DNA of 64,000 bases. It comes from Rotaria sp. Silwood1. Lineage: Eukaryota > Rotifera > Eurotatoria > Philodinida > Philodinidae. The translations under genes were made by a program, and so were the position numbers. Below, one piece after another: positions 1 to 11,879 of the stretch. The first letter of the stretch is position 1; every line of letters starts with the position of its first letter. The DNA lies in the NCBI GenBank assembly GCA_905250075.1, contig CAJNOP010000001.1, positions 3,940,514-4,004,513 on the forward strand, written 5' to 3'. Under the pieces are notes generated by a model that saw nothing but the letters and a program-made list of their open reading frames with translations, did no database searches and was not told where the DNA came from.

Positions 1-548
1 CGGCCTCATCCGCGACACAACGTCTTTCGTCGTGTTTTAATTATTTTGTTCTAAGAACACAGTAATCAAGATTATTAATATTTATTTTGCTTTTTCGTTA
101 TTTTCATGCAATGACTCAATTATTACCCAGTGCTTTTTTTTCCGTTTACTACATTTAATTCATTTAGCGTGATATTAGTTTCGGCCAATAAAATAAAAAC
201 ATATTATTTATACTAGCGAAAGTATTTATTTTAGCAATGTTCTTTTTTTTCGTATACTGAATCATTTTCATGTCTATGTTTTATGTCACTACGTTTTTTG
301 ACATGGGTGTTAGTACAGCATTTTTTTTCTTGATTCGTCATATACATATATACACTTCATTCTTTGGCATCCTATTTGCACTTGGGTATTTTTTTTTGTT
401 CTTATCGATATATGTTGTTATGACAAATGCGTCATAAAAAGAGAATCTAACAAAAATAGCCTTGTGTAAATGAGAGAATAAAAGCAAAAAAAAAAAGAAA
501 GAATAAGAGCATACAACTAAAGTTGGAAAAAACCGAGAATCGGGAAAA
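1..548. other. Upstream noncoding DNA of the first Rel-like gene
   Basis: AT-rich sequence with many T and A runs and no ORF or exon I can support. It probably holds the promoter and 5' leader of the gene that starts near 549, but I see no diagnostic promoter motif. Confidence 0.5.
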
Positions 549-3475
549 ATGATTCATGACGGTAAGAAGAAGAACAAAAAAAAACATAGTAAATGGGTAA
601 GTAAATATATTTCATTCGTCTTCTCTTTTTACAATTATCATGAAAAAGTGTTTTACATCAATAAGTAATCCGAACGTTTTTTTGTCGACTCCACTAAATA
701 ATAGCACGTGGTAATTTCTATATAGCTGCTTTTCCTTTTATGCAACAAGGTCACATATATATATTCTTATATTTTCTGTCAATAATAAAAACATACTTCA
801 TATGTTTATAGATTTGTTTTTACTTACAATCACTAATAGTGGTTCATGAAATGTTATTATCTAAATTATTATTTTGTTAAACATCATAGACATAAACCGT
901 ATGGACCAACCAAGTAAACATGAATGATTAATCAAATAATATTTTATAATCATTTTTTTTCCAGCTAACACATCTAACCTTGATCCGTTGGATAATCTTG
1001 ATTTTATTCTCACACCCAGTATGTATCAAAAAATGTATATACGTATGACTAGTTTTCAAACTTACCTATATTTCTTTGAAGATGTTATTCAATCATCAGT
1101 ATCAACTGAAGAAATTGGTAATATAGATATAATGTTATCATTATATTGTCTGATAAAGTATTTAAATATTTTTTTAATGATTTAGGTACTCGCATTCGCT
1201 ATGATTATAATACATGGGAATCATTTTATGAGATCGATGTTGCAGGTTAATAAATATGATACAAAGACATTTTTTTTTATTTTATTTTTATTAAGACTTA
1301 AATATGACACTATATCCAGATGAATTGTTCAAAAATTTGCTAGATGATATTAGAACACTGGAACCATCTTCTGGTTAGTTTTATAAATTTAATTAAAATA
1401 AAATAAAGTATTCTTTGCAAAATAGTTCCTAGTTCTACTATGGATGAAATAAGTGAATTATTAAACGATGATGCAGATGTTTTTTCTCCAATAGAATCAA
1501 ATGACATGGCTGATCGTATGTTTTATTTTATATTGTTTAACGAAATTTTCTGCATTAATTTAACTCTTTGGTAACAGTATCCGTATATATGTATATATAT
1601 ATGTAATGGCTAAGCTTTTATGTAGATGATAACTTTGACGATCTTCTTATTTTCTCCTATCATACGGTATTCTCTATTTCCCATGTACTTTTAGTATGAT
1701 AATATCTTTCTACATGTATATCAAGTAGAAAAGAAGAAATTTTGGATGTAGAGGTCTATGAGAACTTATAAGTTCTCTCTACGTAAAACTATTCGAAGTC
1801 CTGTTAAACTAAACAAAAATTCGTAAAGTTGTGTAGAATCCTAAAACCAATATCATGCTAGGTAATTCCGATTGCTGCTGAAGCTCTAATCTTACAAAAG
1901 ACCAAACGTTCAACTTTATGAGATTTATATTATAATATGAAACCACAAGGCTATTCATGAAGTTATGCAAGAAAATCCACAAGACTTTCGGAAACTTTAT
2001 GTGAGTTGGCAAGTACCCAATTACTTGGTGCTGGTTGAAGTTGAACGCAATCTGCTGTCTTTTCTTTATTTGTATAATCGATTTTAGAGTTTTATGAGCA
2101 AACCAGTATTTGGTTATCATATTTACAAAAATTCCGTAAGAGGTAATTATTGCTTTAGGAATACCAAGCACTGATGAACATTTGGCCATGATTAAATCAA
2201 GCGATCCAGTACTACCAATAGCTCGTCCACATATTGAAAAATGTATTTTTCAAAAATAAAAATCTCACATTTATCGTTTTCTTTCAAATTCATCCATTTT
2301 TTTAGCACCAACAAAAAATCTTTTCAGTACGTCAATACCATTATCCACATCGGTGGCTGTTACAGTTCCAGCACCAAATCGATTACTAATTCTTCAACCA
2401 TTAGAAGATACATATAGAGCGCGATATAAAAGTGATTATTTTCCACAAAGTGGCACTTCTCGACGGCCACGCTATGTTGCTGATAAAGTTGGAAATCATT
2501 ATGTTACATTACAAGTAGGAAAAAAATACAAAATACGATTAATTAAATAGATTATTTCAAAATATAGATGCCAAATGAATATAAACATGGTTTTACAAAC
2601 GAATACATTCGTGTTGCATTAATAACAATATCAATGGATGATCATGGACATTTTTATAGTCCATATAAATTCCAAATAAATCATCGCGATGCTAAAGTGC
2701 CGGATCAGAATCCTATTTATATACCTGTACAAGCACAAAAAAATAATAATTTTACTATGAAGTAAAGAATTGACATGACAAAGAAAAAAGACAGATAAAT
2801 AAATAAATAAATTTTATTAACCAATTTCTAGACTTCAACTCGTTTTGATTAAATCCAAATTAGATCAATTGAATGATGCTCAACCATTAATACCTTTTAC
2901 GGATACAATTACTAACATACAAAGTAAACACAAAGAACAAAAGAAAAGAAAATAATTCTCTTTCATCATATTTTAGATATCATTAATGAAGAAAAATTGG
3001 CACCGAAAGATTTAATCAATACATATCAACTTGAGAAATCACATATAGCATTTACATTATGTACAAAATTACCAAATGGTTCATATGATATACATCCTGA
3101 AACAACAGTTATTTCATCAGTTATAACTGAATCATCAGCAAAACAATTAGCAACATCAAATAATAAAGCAGGTAAGTTATTGAATATATGCTTAATAATC
3201 ATCCAATTTATTTATTGTTTTCTTAGAAACAATTACGAAAACTATTGGGAAAAAAATTTGCTGTCCAAAATGTGCACACTGCTTTGATCCTACTGATGAT
3301 AATGTCATGCCAAGAATAAATAAAAGACAAAAAAATGCAAGTAGAACACGCACAACTTCAAAAGTATAGAAAAACTTTTATTGTTTGACGTATAAATTTT
3401 CTTTTCTTTTTTCTAAATATTTTTTAGACAACTACTAACAATCAGACAAATAAAAAGAGAAAAACTATTAAATGA
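549..3475 (+). CDS. Rel-homology-domain-like protein, paralogue 1
   Basis: Twelve exons: 549-561, 965-1117, 1186-1245, 1320-1373, 1426-1515, 2159-2242, 2306-2514, 2568-2761, 2832-2923, 2977-3171, 3227-3363, 3428-3475. All introns are GT..AG, phases agree, and the product is 442 aa. Exon 1 (ATG, 13 nt) is the weakest part. The region around residues 180-370 resembles the Rel homology N-terminal domain. It has RARYKSD (189-195) where NF-kB has RFRYxCE, a VRxxxVT-like strand followed by SPYKFQ where Rel has PHxLVG, a LQLVLIKSKLDQL helix where Rel has the GIQCVKKRDLEQA block, and a final hydrophobic strand LEKSHIAFTL. The N-terminus has an acidic patch (about 95-125). The tail has CCPKCAHCFD (393-402) and basic KKRK. 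No IPT/TIG dimerisation domain or ankyrin repeats are seen. If the reading is right it is a nuclear DNA-binding protein. Two paralogues follow on the same strand. The Rel assignment is from motif order, not a search. Confidence 0.6.
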
Positions 3476-4426
3476 ACAACTTTATTAATAATTTTCCATA
3501 ACTTTGACTTTCTTAGTTTACACATTTTCTTTATATATATATATGTTCTACCATTATCGAAGCTTCTTTGAATTTATTATCACTTTATTCTGATTTTGGT
3601 TCTTCTTTTTTTATTCTCCATAAATTTCATCTTAATATAGCTGCGTGTGAAAAACAGATTTAAAAAAAATAATAATGACTTTTGTAATTAATGTAAAAGA
3701 TTAGAACCAAGAGAATGTTATCAACATTTTATCGTAGATTATGAATGATAGTTCAAATATTGACTTAAGTTTCAGAGTATCAAATCATACAACCAACATT
3801 TATTTCAAAACTTCTTCAACATTCATTTCATAATAACAGCAATTACATAACAAAATATTTCATTATTCAATTTAAAAATAAATAAATACATGTGCGTATT
3901 TCGAGTCTTACATATTCAAGTTTTCTAACTTTTTCTATAGACAATAAATCGGAATAAAACCAAGAAAGACTCAGTATATTCATTGTAGAATACTTAAAGT
4001 TAAATATTAATTGTTCGATAGTGAGTAAATTTAATGAAACAATACTTAGGCTTCTTGTGAAATTATTTTTCGACTTAGTAATACTATTAGTAATGCATAG
4101 TAACCATCATTAGTCATAGGATTGATCCCTCACGATCAATTACAAGAAAAAAAAACTAACTTATCATCATGGGTAACTATTAGAAGTATGTAAGAAGCGG
4201 TTTCCTTTTTGCCTTATTTTTTTTCTTTTATTCTTTATGGGTTTTTTTTTCTTCGTTCTTTTCCGTCATCATCTATAAGCAACATATACCTTCATTAAAA
4301 AATTACAACATAGCTTGTATAAAAATAACGCAATAGGATGACAAAAAATCACCATGTAATAATTATATTTTTTTTTCGTAAAAATAATTTTTTTTAGAAC
4401 TTAGTAAACATTTTTATACATTGAAT
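3476..4426. other. Intergenic spacer between Rel-like paralogues 1 and 2
   Basis: About 950 bp of AT-rich DNA with homopolymer T tracts. It must contain the 3' UTR of paralogue 1 and the 5' region of paralogue 2. No other gene, RNA or repeat was recognised. Confidence 0.5.
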
Positions 4427-6780
4427 ATGGCTCATATCCAATGGTCAGTGGAAGAATATATCAGTACAACTATATTCGACGATAATGGCATACAAAAATC
4501 ACTTGCATTAAATTGTGATTCTCAAGAGGACTGCCATGTTGCAACTGTCGATAATATTTCGCTTTCATGTGATTCAATAGATTTCATAGGTAGGATAAAA
4601 GAAAACTTCAATCATTTGAACTAATGTTCATGAATTTTCTTCATATATATATATATATATGTATATATAGATCCACGAAATTGTGGTATCGACAAAAGTG
4701 AACTTGATTTATATTTTCCGGGACGAGATAGTTCGACAAGTAAGACAAAAGAACATCTAAAAAAATTAAGATTATTCTAACAACAATATATCTATATAGG
4801 TACTAAAATCGAAACTAACGATCATCTTGCATTGTCTAATTATATTCCAAATTCATTCGAAAACCCTATTCGTAAGTAAACTAAATCTTTTTTCTATTTG
4901 ATATTAATTAATAATATGTTGTGGTTTTCATATTCAACTAGATAAAGATATACATATAAAGTCAAAGTCTAGTCGTATTCCATTATCTGAATCCGTTGGT
5001 GTGACAATATCAAAACAACCCCAAAGTCCATTGTGTCCAATTGAAATTGCTCATGATCTTGAATTAAGTTATAAACCACGATATAAAAGTGATTATTTTT
5101 CTCAAGATGGAACGATTCGAAAACCGCGCTATGTGGCTGATCGAATTGGCAATCATTTTGTTACCATCAAAGTAATATTGTCTCGATACTATTTTTAATT
5201 TATGAACGATCTATACGTTTAATTTCATAGGTACCAAGTGGTGTTCAAGGTTTTCTTCGAGTGGATTGGGTCACCATTCCAACTAAAAAAAATATTCGAT
5301 ATTCCATGCCTTACAAGTTTCAAATAAGCAACGAATCTCCTGACGTATCTGATAGCAACCCAATTTACATACCTATTAAGGCTGATAGTTCAGGAATAAT
5401 GCAGTTAGTAATTCATATCTATCTCTTGTTTAATTCTATCTCGTTCTTTTTTTGCGAGAAATATTATTAGCTTGAAAAGAATGAGATCAAACGGCAAAAT
5501 CTCGAATAGTAAAATATTGAACAATGTCGAGTTGAAAAAGCTCGATGAGTAAAAACTCGAAATAGAGAAAGTCAAAGTACAACATCTTGAAAGATAAAAT
5601 ATCGAATATCAAAAACCTTGAAAGTTCGTAAACAACTGTTGACATTACATTACTGCTAGAGGTCATCTTCTCTCATCGGAACAGCCGAAACGAGCATTTT
5701 TTTTAGATGATGAGTCATGCTTTTGTATATTTTTCTGTTTTATTTCGTTATTCTATTCAGCCTTGTGTATATATAGCGTGACGGTACGGACCTTGATGTC
5801 GGCGTAGATGAATTTCAATAGAAACTCTCAATCAACTTAAAATCACACTCTTACCGTCAAGGTTTCAAAAATGCAGAAATTAATTTGAAAAAATATCTTC
5901 AAAATTTATTATTATTTTAGACAAAGGATAAAAAAATCTAGAAATGATTCTTTAATCACAGCTGCTTATTTTTGTAACCATCATTATTTTTACTTTGATT
6001 TTGTATTAGTTATCTCTCGAGCAAAGTCGGTAAAACATCGCATCATAGGCAATATTGTACATACATACTCTTAATTCGTAAATTTTTATCTTTTTGCAAC
6101 AAATTTATAATTAATAAATCACGTATCTATCAATTAGTCAAATTGCTTTTATATTTCATACTTTTTAGATGTGGGTTTTTGGGTTCCCACTATTTGTGAT
6201 TTTGCACATTTGAGATTTTATCTTTCTGGATTTTTCATTTTTCGAACTTTACCTGCTTCGAAGTTTTGCCATTTGATCTGTTTTCTCTCGCAGAAGTGAC
6301 ATTAATTCGTTTTTTCTTTAATATAGACTCTATTTAGTATTAATTAAAGCGAAACAAGATGAATTGAAATCACTTCAACCACTCAAACCATTTCAAGATA
6401 TTTTTGGTGCATCAGGTCAAGATGACTTGAAACAAATGTTTATATTAAATCCAAAACAATTAATTCAAACATATCAATTAGATAAATCTCAATTAGCATT
6501 TACATTTTGCACTCTCAGTTCCAATGGAATATCATATATATCTGAATGGAATACAACTGTCTATTCAACTGTTCTTACAGGTAAATAAATAATTAATGTC
6601 TTATTTGATTAATTGAATATTTCATAATAAAAAAAATATTTTGATTTTCTAGAAATATCGGCTGATAATTCAAAAAAGAGACGAACAACTTGCCCAAATT
6701 GCTTGCACTCATTCGAATTTACAATGTACGATATTCATGACTCCAGTCATGACAAAATAGTAAAACGACAAAAAAAATGA
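4427..6780 (+). CDS. Rel-homology-domain-like protein, paralogue 2
   Basis: Seven exons: 4427-4589, 4671-4739, 4800-4871, 4942-5171, 5231-5403, 6327-6580, 6653-6780. Phases are consistent and the product is 362 aa. The start is the first ATG in frame. The Rel-like region spans about residues 140-315: KPRYKSD (146-152), RKPRYVADRIGNH, a strand LRVDWVTIP followed by RYSMPYKFQ, the helix LYLVLIKAKQDEL, and LDKSQLAFTFC. Exon boundaries match paralogue 3 exactly in the core (230- and 173-nt exons). The tail has TCPNCLHSFEF (about 333-343) and a basic KRQKK end. The N-terminal 100 residues are acidic and Cys-containing and are not conserved with the neighbours. The fifth intron (5404-6326) is 923 bp against 46 bp in paralogue 3, because a fold-back sequence lies in it. 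Confidence 0.65.
5484..6280. repeat. Fold-back repeat inside intron 5 of Rel-like paralogue 2
   Basis: The motif GATCAAACGGCAAAATCTCG near 5484 recurs in inverted form near 6280 (read from the minus strand: GATCAAATGGCAAAACTTCG). Both arms continue inward as loosely repeated TCGAA/AAAA units spaced about 15 bp apart. The equivalent intron in paralogue 3 lacks it, so it is an insertion after gene duplication. No coding capacity is seen. Confidence 0.55.
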
Positions 6781-7893
6781 TTGGAGTAAAAATGACAAAA
6801 GGTATCATATTCATTATCATGTTTTTTTTCTATCTGCTTTTTTTGTTCTATTTTAGTGAGAATAAAGACAAATTTAAGCGGTAGCTGACTGCTTCAATTG
6901 TGATCATTCATGCAAACCGATGTACAATAATCATTTGCTAACGTTACGCTTATAAATACTTTATTCAAGAAACTTAAATATATTTCTTTTCTTATTTTTT
7001 AAAAAATAAACTGCAATGAAATCAAATAAAAACCAAAACAAATATAATTTATATAATGAATTTCAAGAGAAAGACTTAACAAATTATATAAATACATGTT
7101 AAAGAATTTAAAATGATTGCGTCAAGCCATAATGTTTTACAATCATATTAATTCTTCAAATAATTCATTCTCTGAATAATTTATTTATGATAGATGTATT
7201 GTACTGTTATAGAGTAGGTGAATATTTAAACAAAAAATAAATGGCTCTATTTTAATTATCAAACAATATGAATTCATATTTTCAAAAAAAAAACTGATAT
7301 TATAAACAATTGCTTGTAGAAATATTTCGTTGTTTAATATTTATCATTCATTTATATTATTGACAAGTCACGTATTCTCTGATATTTTCGTTATTGTATC
7401 TATTAGCGATGACCTCAAAAAATGTACGAGTCATCAGGTGTACAAATAAAATATTAATACAGGACTGTCTTTTTCATGATACAGCTCATCTATCGTTAGA
7501 TTTCTTTTCTAAATCTGATATGCAATACCTTTTTTTCTTTCTTTAAGCAATCCATTATTTTTTCTTGCGAAAGACATTTGAGTCATAAGTTTTTATGCAT
7601 TCTTTTTTCTTCATTCTGTTCTTCCTATTACAGTAAATAGGGCACGGAAAAAACCTATTGCATGGCTTTTTGCTTTGATATAAATACGATATAACATAAA
7701 ACCTAAGGACTATAAACAAAAAATAATCGTCAAAGGTAAGAAAAGTCAATCTAATAATTATAAGTAAAGAAACAATAATTTATTCTTAGATATTAATTTT
7801 GGTGACTGCCACTTGGCTGTACATCATCACCAGTCACCAATCTTGACGAAAGAAAAAGATAAAAAATATAAATAGTCCAAAATTACTATAAGT
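6781..7893. other. Intergenic spacer between Rel-like paralogues 2 and 3
   Basis: About 1.1 kb of AT-rich DNA. The only long ORF (minus strand, 7555-7749) has low-complexity composition and no recognisable domain. UTRs and the promoter of paralogue 3 are expected here. Confidence 0.5.
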
Positions 7894-9495
7894 ATGACAT
7901 TTTTTAATAATGTATATGTCGAACGTATATCTGAAGAAGCACATGGTGATATTTTATCATCTCTAAAAGAGGAAAATGAAGTATTATCTGAATTGGGCCT
8001 TGACAATTTATTTGATCAAGATTTATTTTCATTGGACTTTCCACTTTCTGGTGCATGTAATCATTATAATCTCACTCGTAAGATATTAAGAATAATAGTT
8101 AAGGAAAAATAATATGCTGTTTGATACTTTTTTATTTAGAAGCTTCAGAAAATCCTGTTGAATCGTATGGATTTGACCAATATTTGGGACTAAAACTCCC
8201 TGAATGTACAAAAGGTTAGAAAAACAAAAATAAAACGTTTTCTATTAATCCTTTATTTTCAGATTTTTCTGTCAAACATGATAATAATCATGCATTGATG
8301 AATAATTCGTCTACGTCATCTGTCGGTTAGTAATGAAACTTTTCTAATTACTATGGATTATGAAATATTTTATGTTTTTTATTTGTTAATAGATAATAAA
8401 AAAAGATCAGAATTGAATACAAGACCAATTGAATTATCACGGTCTGTTGACGTTGGTCAGTCACAAATACCGATAAAACCTTCGCATAAAATACAAATCG
8501 TTCATCCATTAGAAGAGTTTTTTCGCCCACGATATAAAAGCGATTATTTTACATACGATGGGAAAACTCGTAAACCAAGATATGTGGCTGATCGCGTTGG
8601 TAACCATTGTGTTACACTTAAAGTACTAGAAATCTTTTCTAAAGGTTTTCTTTGAATTCTATCACTTTTATTAATATCTTAGGTACCATTGGGTGTTTCT
8701 GGTGTGATTCGAGTCGATTGGCTAACAATACCTACTGAATCGGGTAATCGATATTCTATGCCTTATCGATTTCAACGAGATAATGTATCACTTGATGTAT
8801 CAGATGCTAATCCAGTTTATATATCCATCACGACTGACGATGTGGGAATAATGAGGTTAGTAATTTATATCTATTTCTCTTTCGATTTTATTTTATTCTA
8901 GATTGTATTTGGTATTGATTAAATCGAAACAAGATGAATTAAAAGCACTTCAACCTCTCAAACCATTTCATCCATTTCAAGATGTTTTTGGTATATCGGA
9001 TAAACAAAGTTTGAAACAAGCACCTCCATTACATCCAAAGCAATTAATTCAAAGTTATCGACTGGATAAATCTCAATTGGCATTCACATTTTGTGCATTG
9101 GGTTCAGATGGAAAATCTTTTATTCCGGAATGGGATACAACTGTTTACTCAACGGTTCTTACTGGTAAGAAATCAATATTGACTATTTAATATAAATATT
9201 ACATAAACAAACATTATTTCATTCATAGAAATGCCACTAGAAATTTCCAAAAAGAGAGCACTTTCATGTCCGCATTGTGCTCATGTATTTGATCCAACAT
9301 CGTGCGGTGATGATAATGATGATGTTCACGAAATATTAATGGATCAACGAAAGGTAAATCGATCTAGTGGTGAACAATTAATACAAACAACAAAAGTATG
9401 ATTAAATCTTTCTTATTGAAATCTTTTATTCATTGATTTTATTTTTATTTTAGAAACGAAAGTCTATTCAAAATGACATCCTTGTTCTTCATTGA
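7894..9495 (+). CDS. Rel-homology-domain-like protein, paralogue 3
   Basis: Eight exons: 7894-8077, 8140-8214, 8263-8325, 8393-8622, 8683-8855, 8902-9164, 9229-9395, 9454-9495. The model is phase-consistent and encodes 398 aa. It is the clearest family member. FRPRYKSDY (151-159) matches the Rel recognition loop, followed by TRKPRYVADRVGNH, a strand IRVDWLTIP followed by RYSMPYRFQ, the helix LYLVLIKSKQDELKAL, and the strand LDKSQLAFTFCALGSDG, which sits where Rel proteins have LNAVRLCFQ...D. The N-terminal 100 residues are acidic. The tail has SCPHCAHVFDP (342-352) and a KKRKS basic cluster. The expected second immunoglobulin-like IPT domain is absent. A role as a transcription factor is inferred from the fold resemblance and tail charge only. 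Confidence 0.68.
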
Positions 9496-10885
9496 TTATC
9501 TAACTAACAGCTATGCATTTCACTTGTGGACCATTGCTTACATAACTGAATGCATGATTAACATGACATTACAGAAAATGTGTTTTAAGGATTGTAAGAA
9601 AAAAATAAAATTTGTATGAGACAACTTTCTCATCATAATTGTTTAGGCAAATGTAAATTTTATTAAATAATATTTGTATTATTTTCTTTATTTTTTCTTA
9701 ATTGTACATTAGTGATTCGTTAAACTAAATGTTGTATATTGAATTGAAATTAAGAAAAACAATGTTTGATATTTTATTTATTTTTGAAGAAATTGTTCGT
9801 TTTAAACATTTTCATTAAACTGAGTGTTTCAAATGTTTCTGAAGACTTGAATAACTATCTAACAATTCTTACTTTCAACATTGTGACCACCAAATAAATG
9901 TTCGTAGATAATGTACCTGTTGTACTTCGAGTATTAATCAAATCCGATGACTATGAGACAGAGTTTTGAATAGAAACCTGAAATTAGGTACATTTAAGTA
10001 CCAATTTTTTAATGACAAAGTATCTGTAGGTATTTTGTTTGAAACAGCAAAGTACCTCAAATTATCTCAGGGAAGCAAGGATTCAAGAAAAATAAAAACA
10101 AGATTATTACGTTTCTCAATATAAAAAAGTAAACAGATAGTTACAAATATTCCATAAGAACAAGGAAAGGAGCAAGTGAAGGAAGTATTGATGACAAGAA
10201 ATTTCAATAACGATGATAAATTCAATAATACTAAAATAAAAAAAATTTTCTTAGCTTTATCTACAACTAGAATCTATAAAAAAGAGAAATATTGAACAAC
10301 TTATAAATAATGGCGTTATAAATAAACAAAGCACTTTTGTATTTTACAAAGTAGCATTAAGATGCTGTATTTTTTATAGTAGAAGGCAAAACACGATACT
10401 TTCACAAAATCATAACTATCTCGGATATTTAGCTTTTGCTTGGAATACTCAATGTTGAAGACATTGATATGAGATGGTCGTTGCTATGAAAATTTTTTCT
10501 CTTCGAGTGACATCTACTGGAAGTTTTTTATATTTAATGTAATAATAAATTATTCGTATTGTATTGTTCTTATGTTTAATATACAAAATATGATCATTTT
10601 ACAATATATTTACAACTAAAGAGGTACATACTCAATTTTTCATTGGACATTAAAAACCTTCATTTATACAAAGATGGCCGTTGCTCTAATTCAGATATTT
10701 TCATACTCTTTCTCGTCTGTTGGACATTTTTCAAAACGTCACAGGTGTTACTATTTCAAATTTATCTCCTTGATAACATGTTTTACTATATGTATTTCTA
10801 AACAAATATCTAGTCTATTGTTTCAGATAATAACATAATTCCAATTTTCATACACTCGAACAAATCGATTGAAAAAGAAAAGAAG
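9496..10885. other. Intergenic DNA between Rel-like array and RNPS1
   Basis: About 1.4 kb of AT-rich sequence without supported exons. The last part (just before 10886) is the probable noncoding first exon of RNPS1, because a GT..AG pair at 10886-10948 ends one base before the RNPS1 start codon. Confidence 0.45.
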
Positions 10886-10949
10886 GTAAGCAAAAACAAC
10901 ATTCATTTTTCTTTAATAAATTCTAATTTATATAAAAATCAATTATAGA

Positions 10950-11879
10950 ATGACAGTTGAAACAGATACAATAAAAAATCCAAAAGAATCTCCATTGAAA
11001 GCAAAACGTAAACGTGCATCACGTTCAAGTTCAAGTGGATCTAGTTCATCAGGTACCACAAGTTCATCATCAGCTTCAAGTCGTTCATCATCATCGTCAT
11101 CATCTAATTCATCATCGTCAACCAGTCGTTCATCATCAGCTGCATCATCACCAGAAAAAAAGAATGATCGTACATCAACTAAAGTTATTAATAATAAAAC
11201 ATCAAATAAAAAAACATTAGAACATGGATCAATTGATGATAAAAAAAGTACTGCTCCTACCGTTCCAATACATCGTAATGCAAGTCCATCAGCATCACGT
11301 CGACAAGAAAAAGAAAAAGAAGCAACCAAAATTTATATTGGTAAATTATCATTAAATGTTACTAAAGAACATTTAGCTGAAATATTTGGAACATTTGGTG
11401 AAATAAAAGATATTGATTTACCATCACATCGTATACATCCAAATCTTCATCGTGGTTTTGCTCATATTGAATATGTTTCACCAAATGGTGCTGAACAAGC
11501 ATGTAAATATATGGAAACTGGACAAATTGATGGACAAGAAATTGTTTGTGTACTTGTTCATGGTCAACCAGCACATTTATCTGCTGATAGAAATCGTCGA
11601 GAATTATCACCATATCGAAGACGTCGACGTTCACCATTACCACCGGCACGTCATTATCCACCACCAAGACGTATGGGTGATCGAGATCGAGAACGTGAAC
11701 GTGATCGAGGACGATATAATGATCGAAGAAGTGGATATTCACCACCATCAAGAAATTATCGACGTGGACAATCACCACCGGCATCTAGTCGACGAACAGG
11801 TACAAGTGGAAATACAGCTGAATCACCTAAGAAAAAAGAACGTCGATATTCGCGATCAAGTTCGAGTGAATCGAAATAG
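10950..11879 (+). CDS. RNPS1: RNPS1, serine-rich RNA-binding protein of the exon junction/ASAP complexes
   Basis: A single coding exon of 309 aa, close to the ~305 aa of animal RNPS1. Residues 24-68 are a Ser-rich tract. One RRM lies at about 127-204, with RNP2 IYIGKL (128-133) and RNP1 RGFAHIEY (168-175), and ends in the family hallmark GQIDGQEI. The C-terminal third is Arg/Ser/Pro-rich (RRRRRSPLPP, DRDRERERDRGR). In animals RNPS1 is a peripheral exon junction and ASAP component that promotes splicing and influences nonsense-mediated decay in the nucleus. A 63-bp intron in the 5' UTR (10886-10948) places the ATG at the start of exon 2. Long open frames in other frames and on the minus strand over this gene are by-products of its repetitive codons. 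Confidence 0.93.
   Translation: MTVETDTIKNPKESPLKAKRKRASRSSSSGSSSSGTTSSSSASSRSSSSSSSNSSSSTSRSSSAASSPEKKNDRTSTKVINNKTSNKKTLEHGSIDDKKSTAPTVPIHRNASPSASRRQEKEKEATKIYIGKLSLNVTKEHLAEIFGTFGEIKDIDLPSHRIHPNLHRGFAHIEYVSPNGAEQACKYMETGQIDGQEIVCVLVHGQPAHLSADRNRRELSPYRRRRRSPLPPARHYPPPRRMGDRDRERERDRGRYNDRRSGYSPPSRNYRRGQSPPASSRRTGTSGNTAESPKKKERRYSRSSSSESK

Noticed and set aside
1809..2189. Minus-strand 126-codon frame in an intron of Rel-like paralogue 1
   Set aside because: No recognisable domain, and it overlaps exon 6 of the phase-consistent plus-strand gene.
7894..9495. Alternative that the tandem family are p53, Runt, STAT or CSL DNA-binding domains
   Set aside because: None of their hallmark motifs are seen; only the Rel order of RxRYKxD, VT strand, P-H position, GI-LVLIK helix and LxFxF strand fits. 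CSL remains the nearest alternative.
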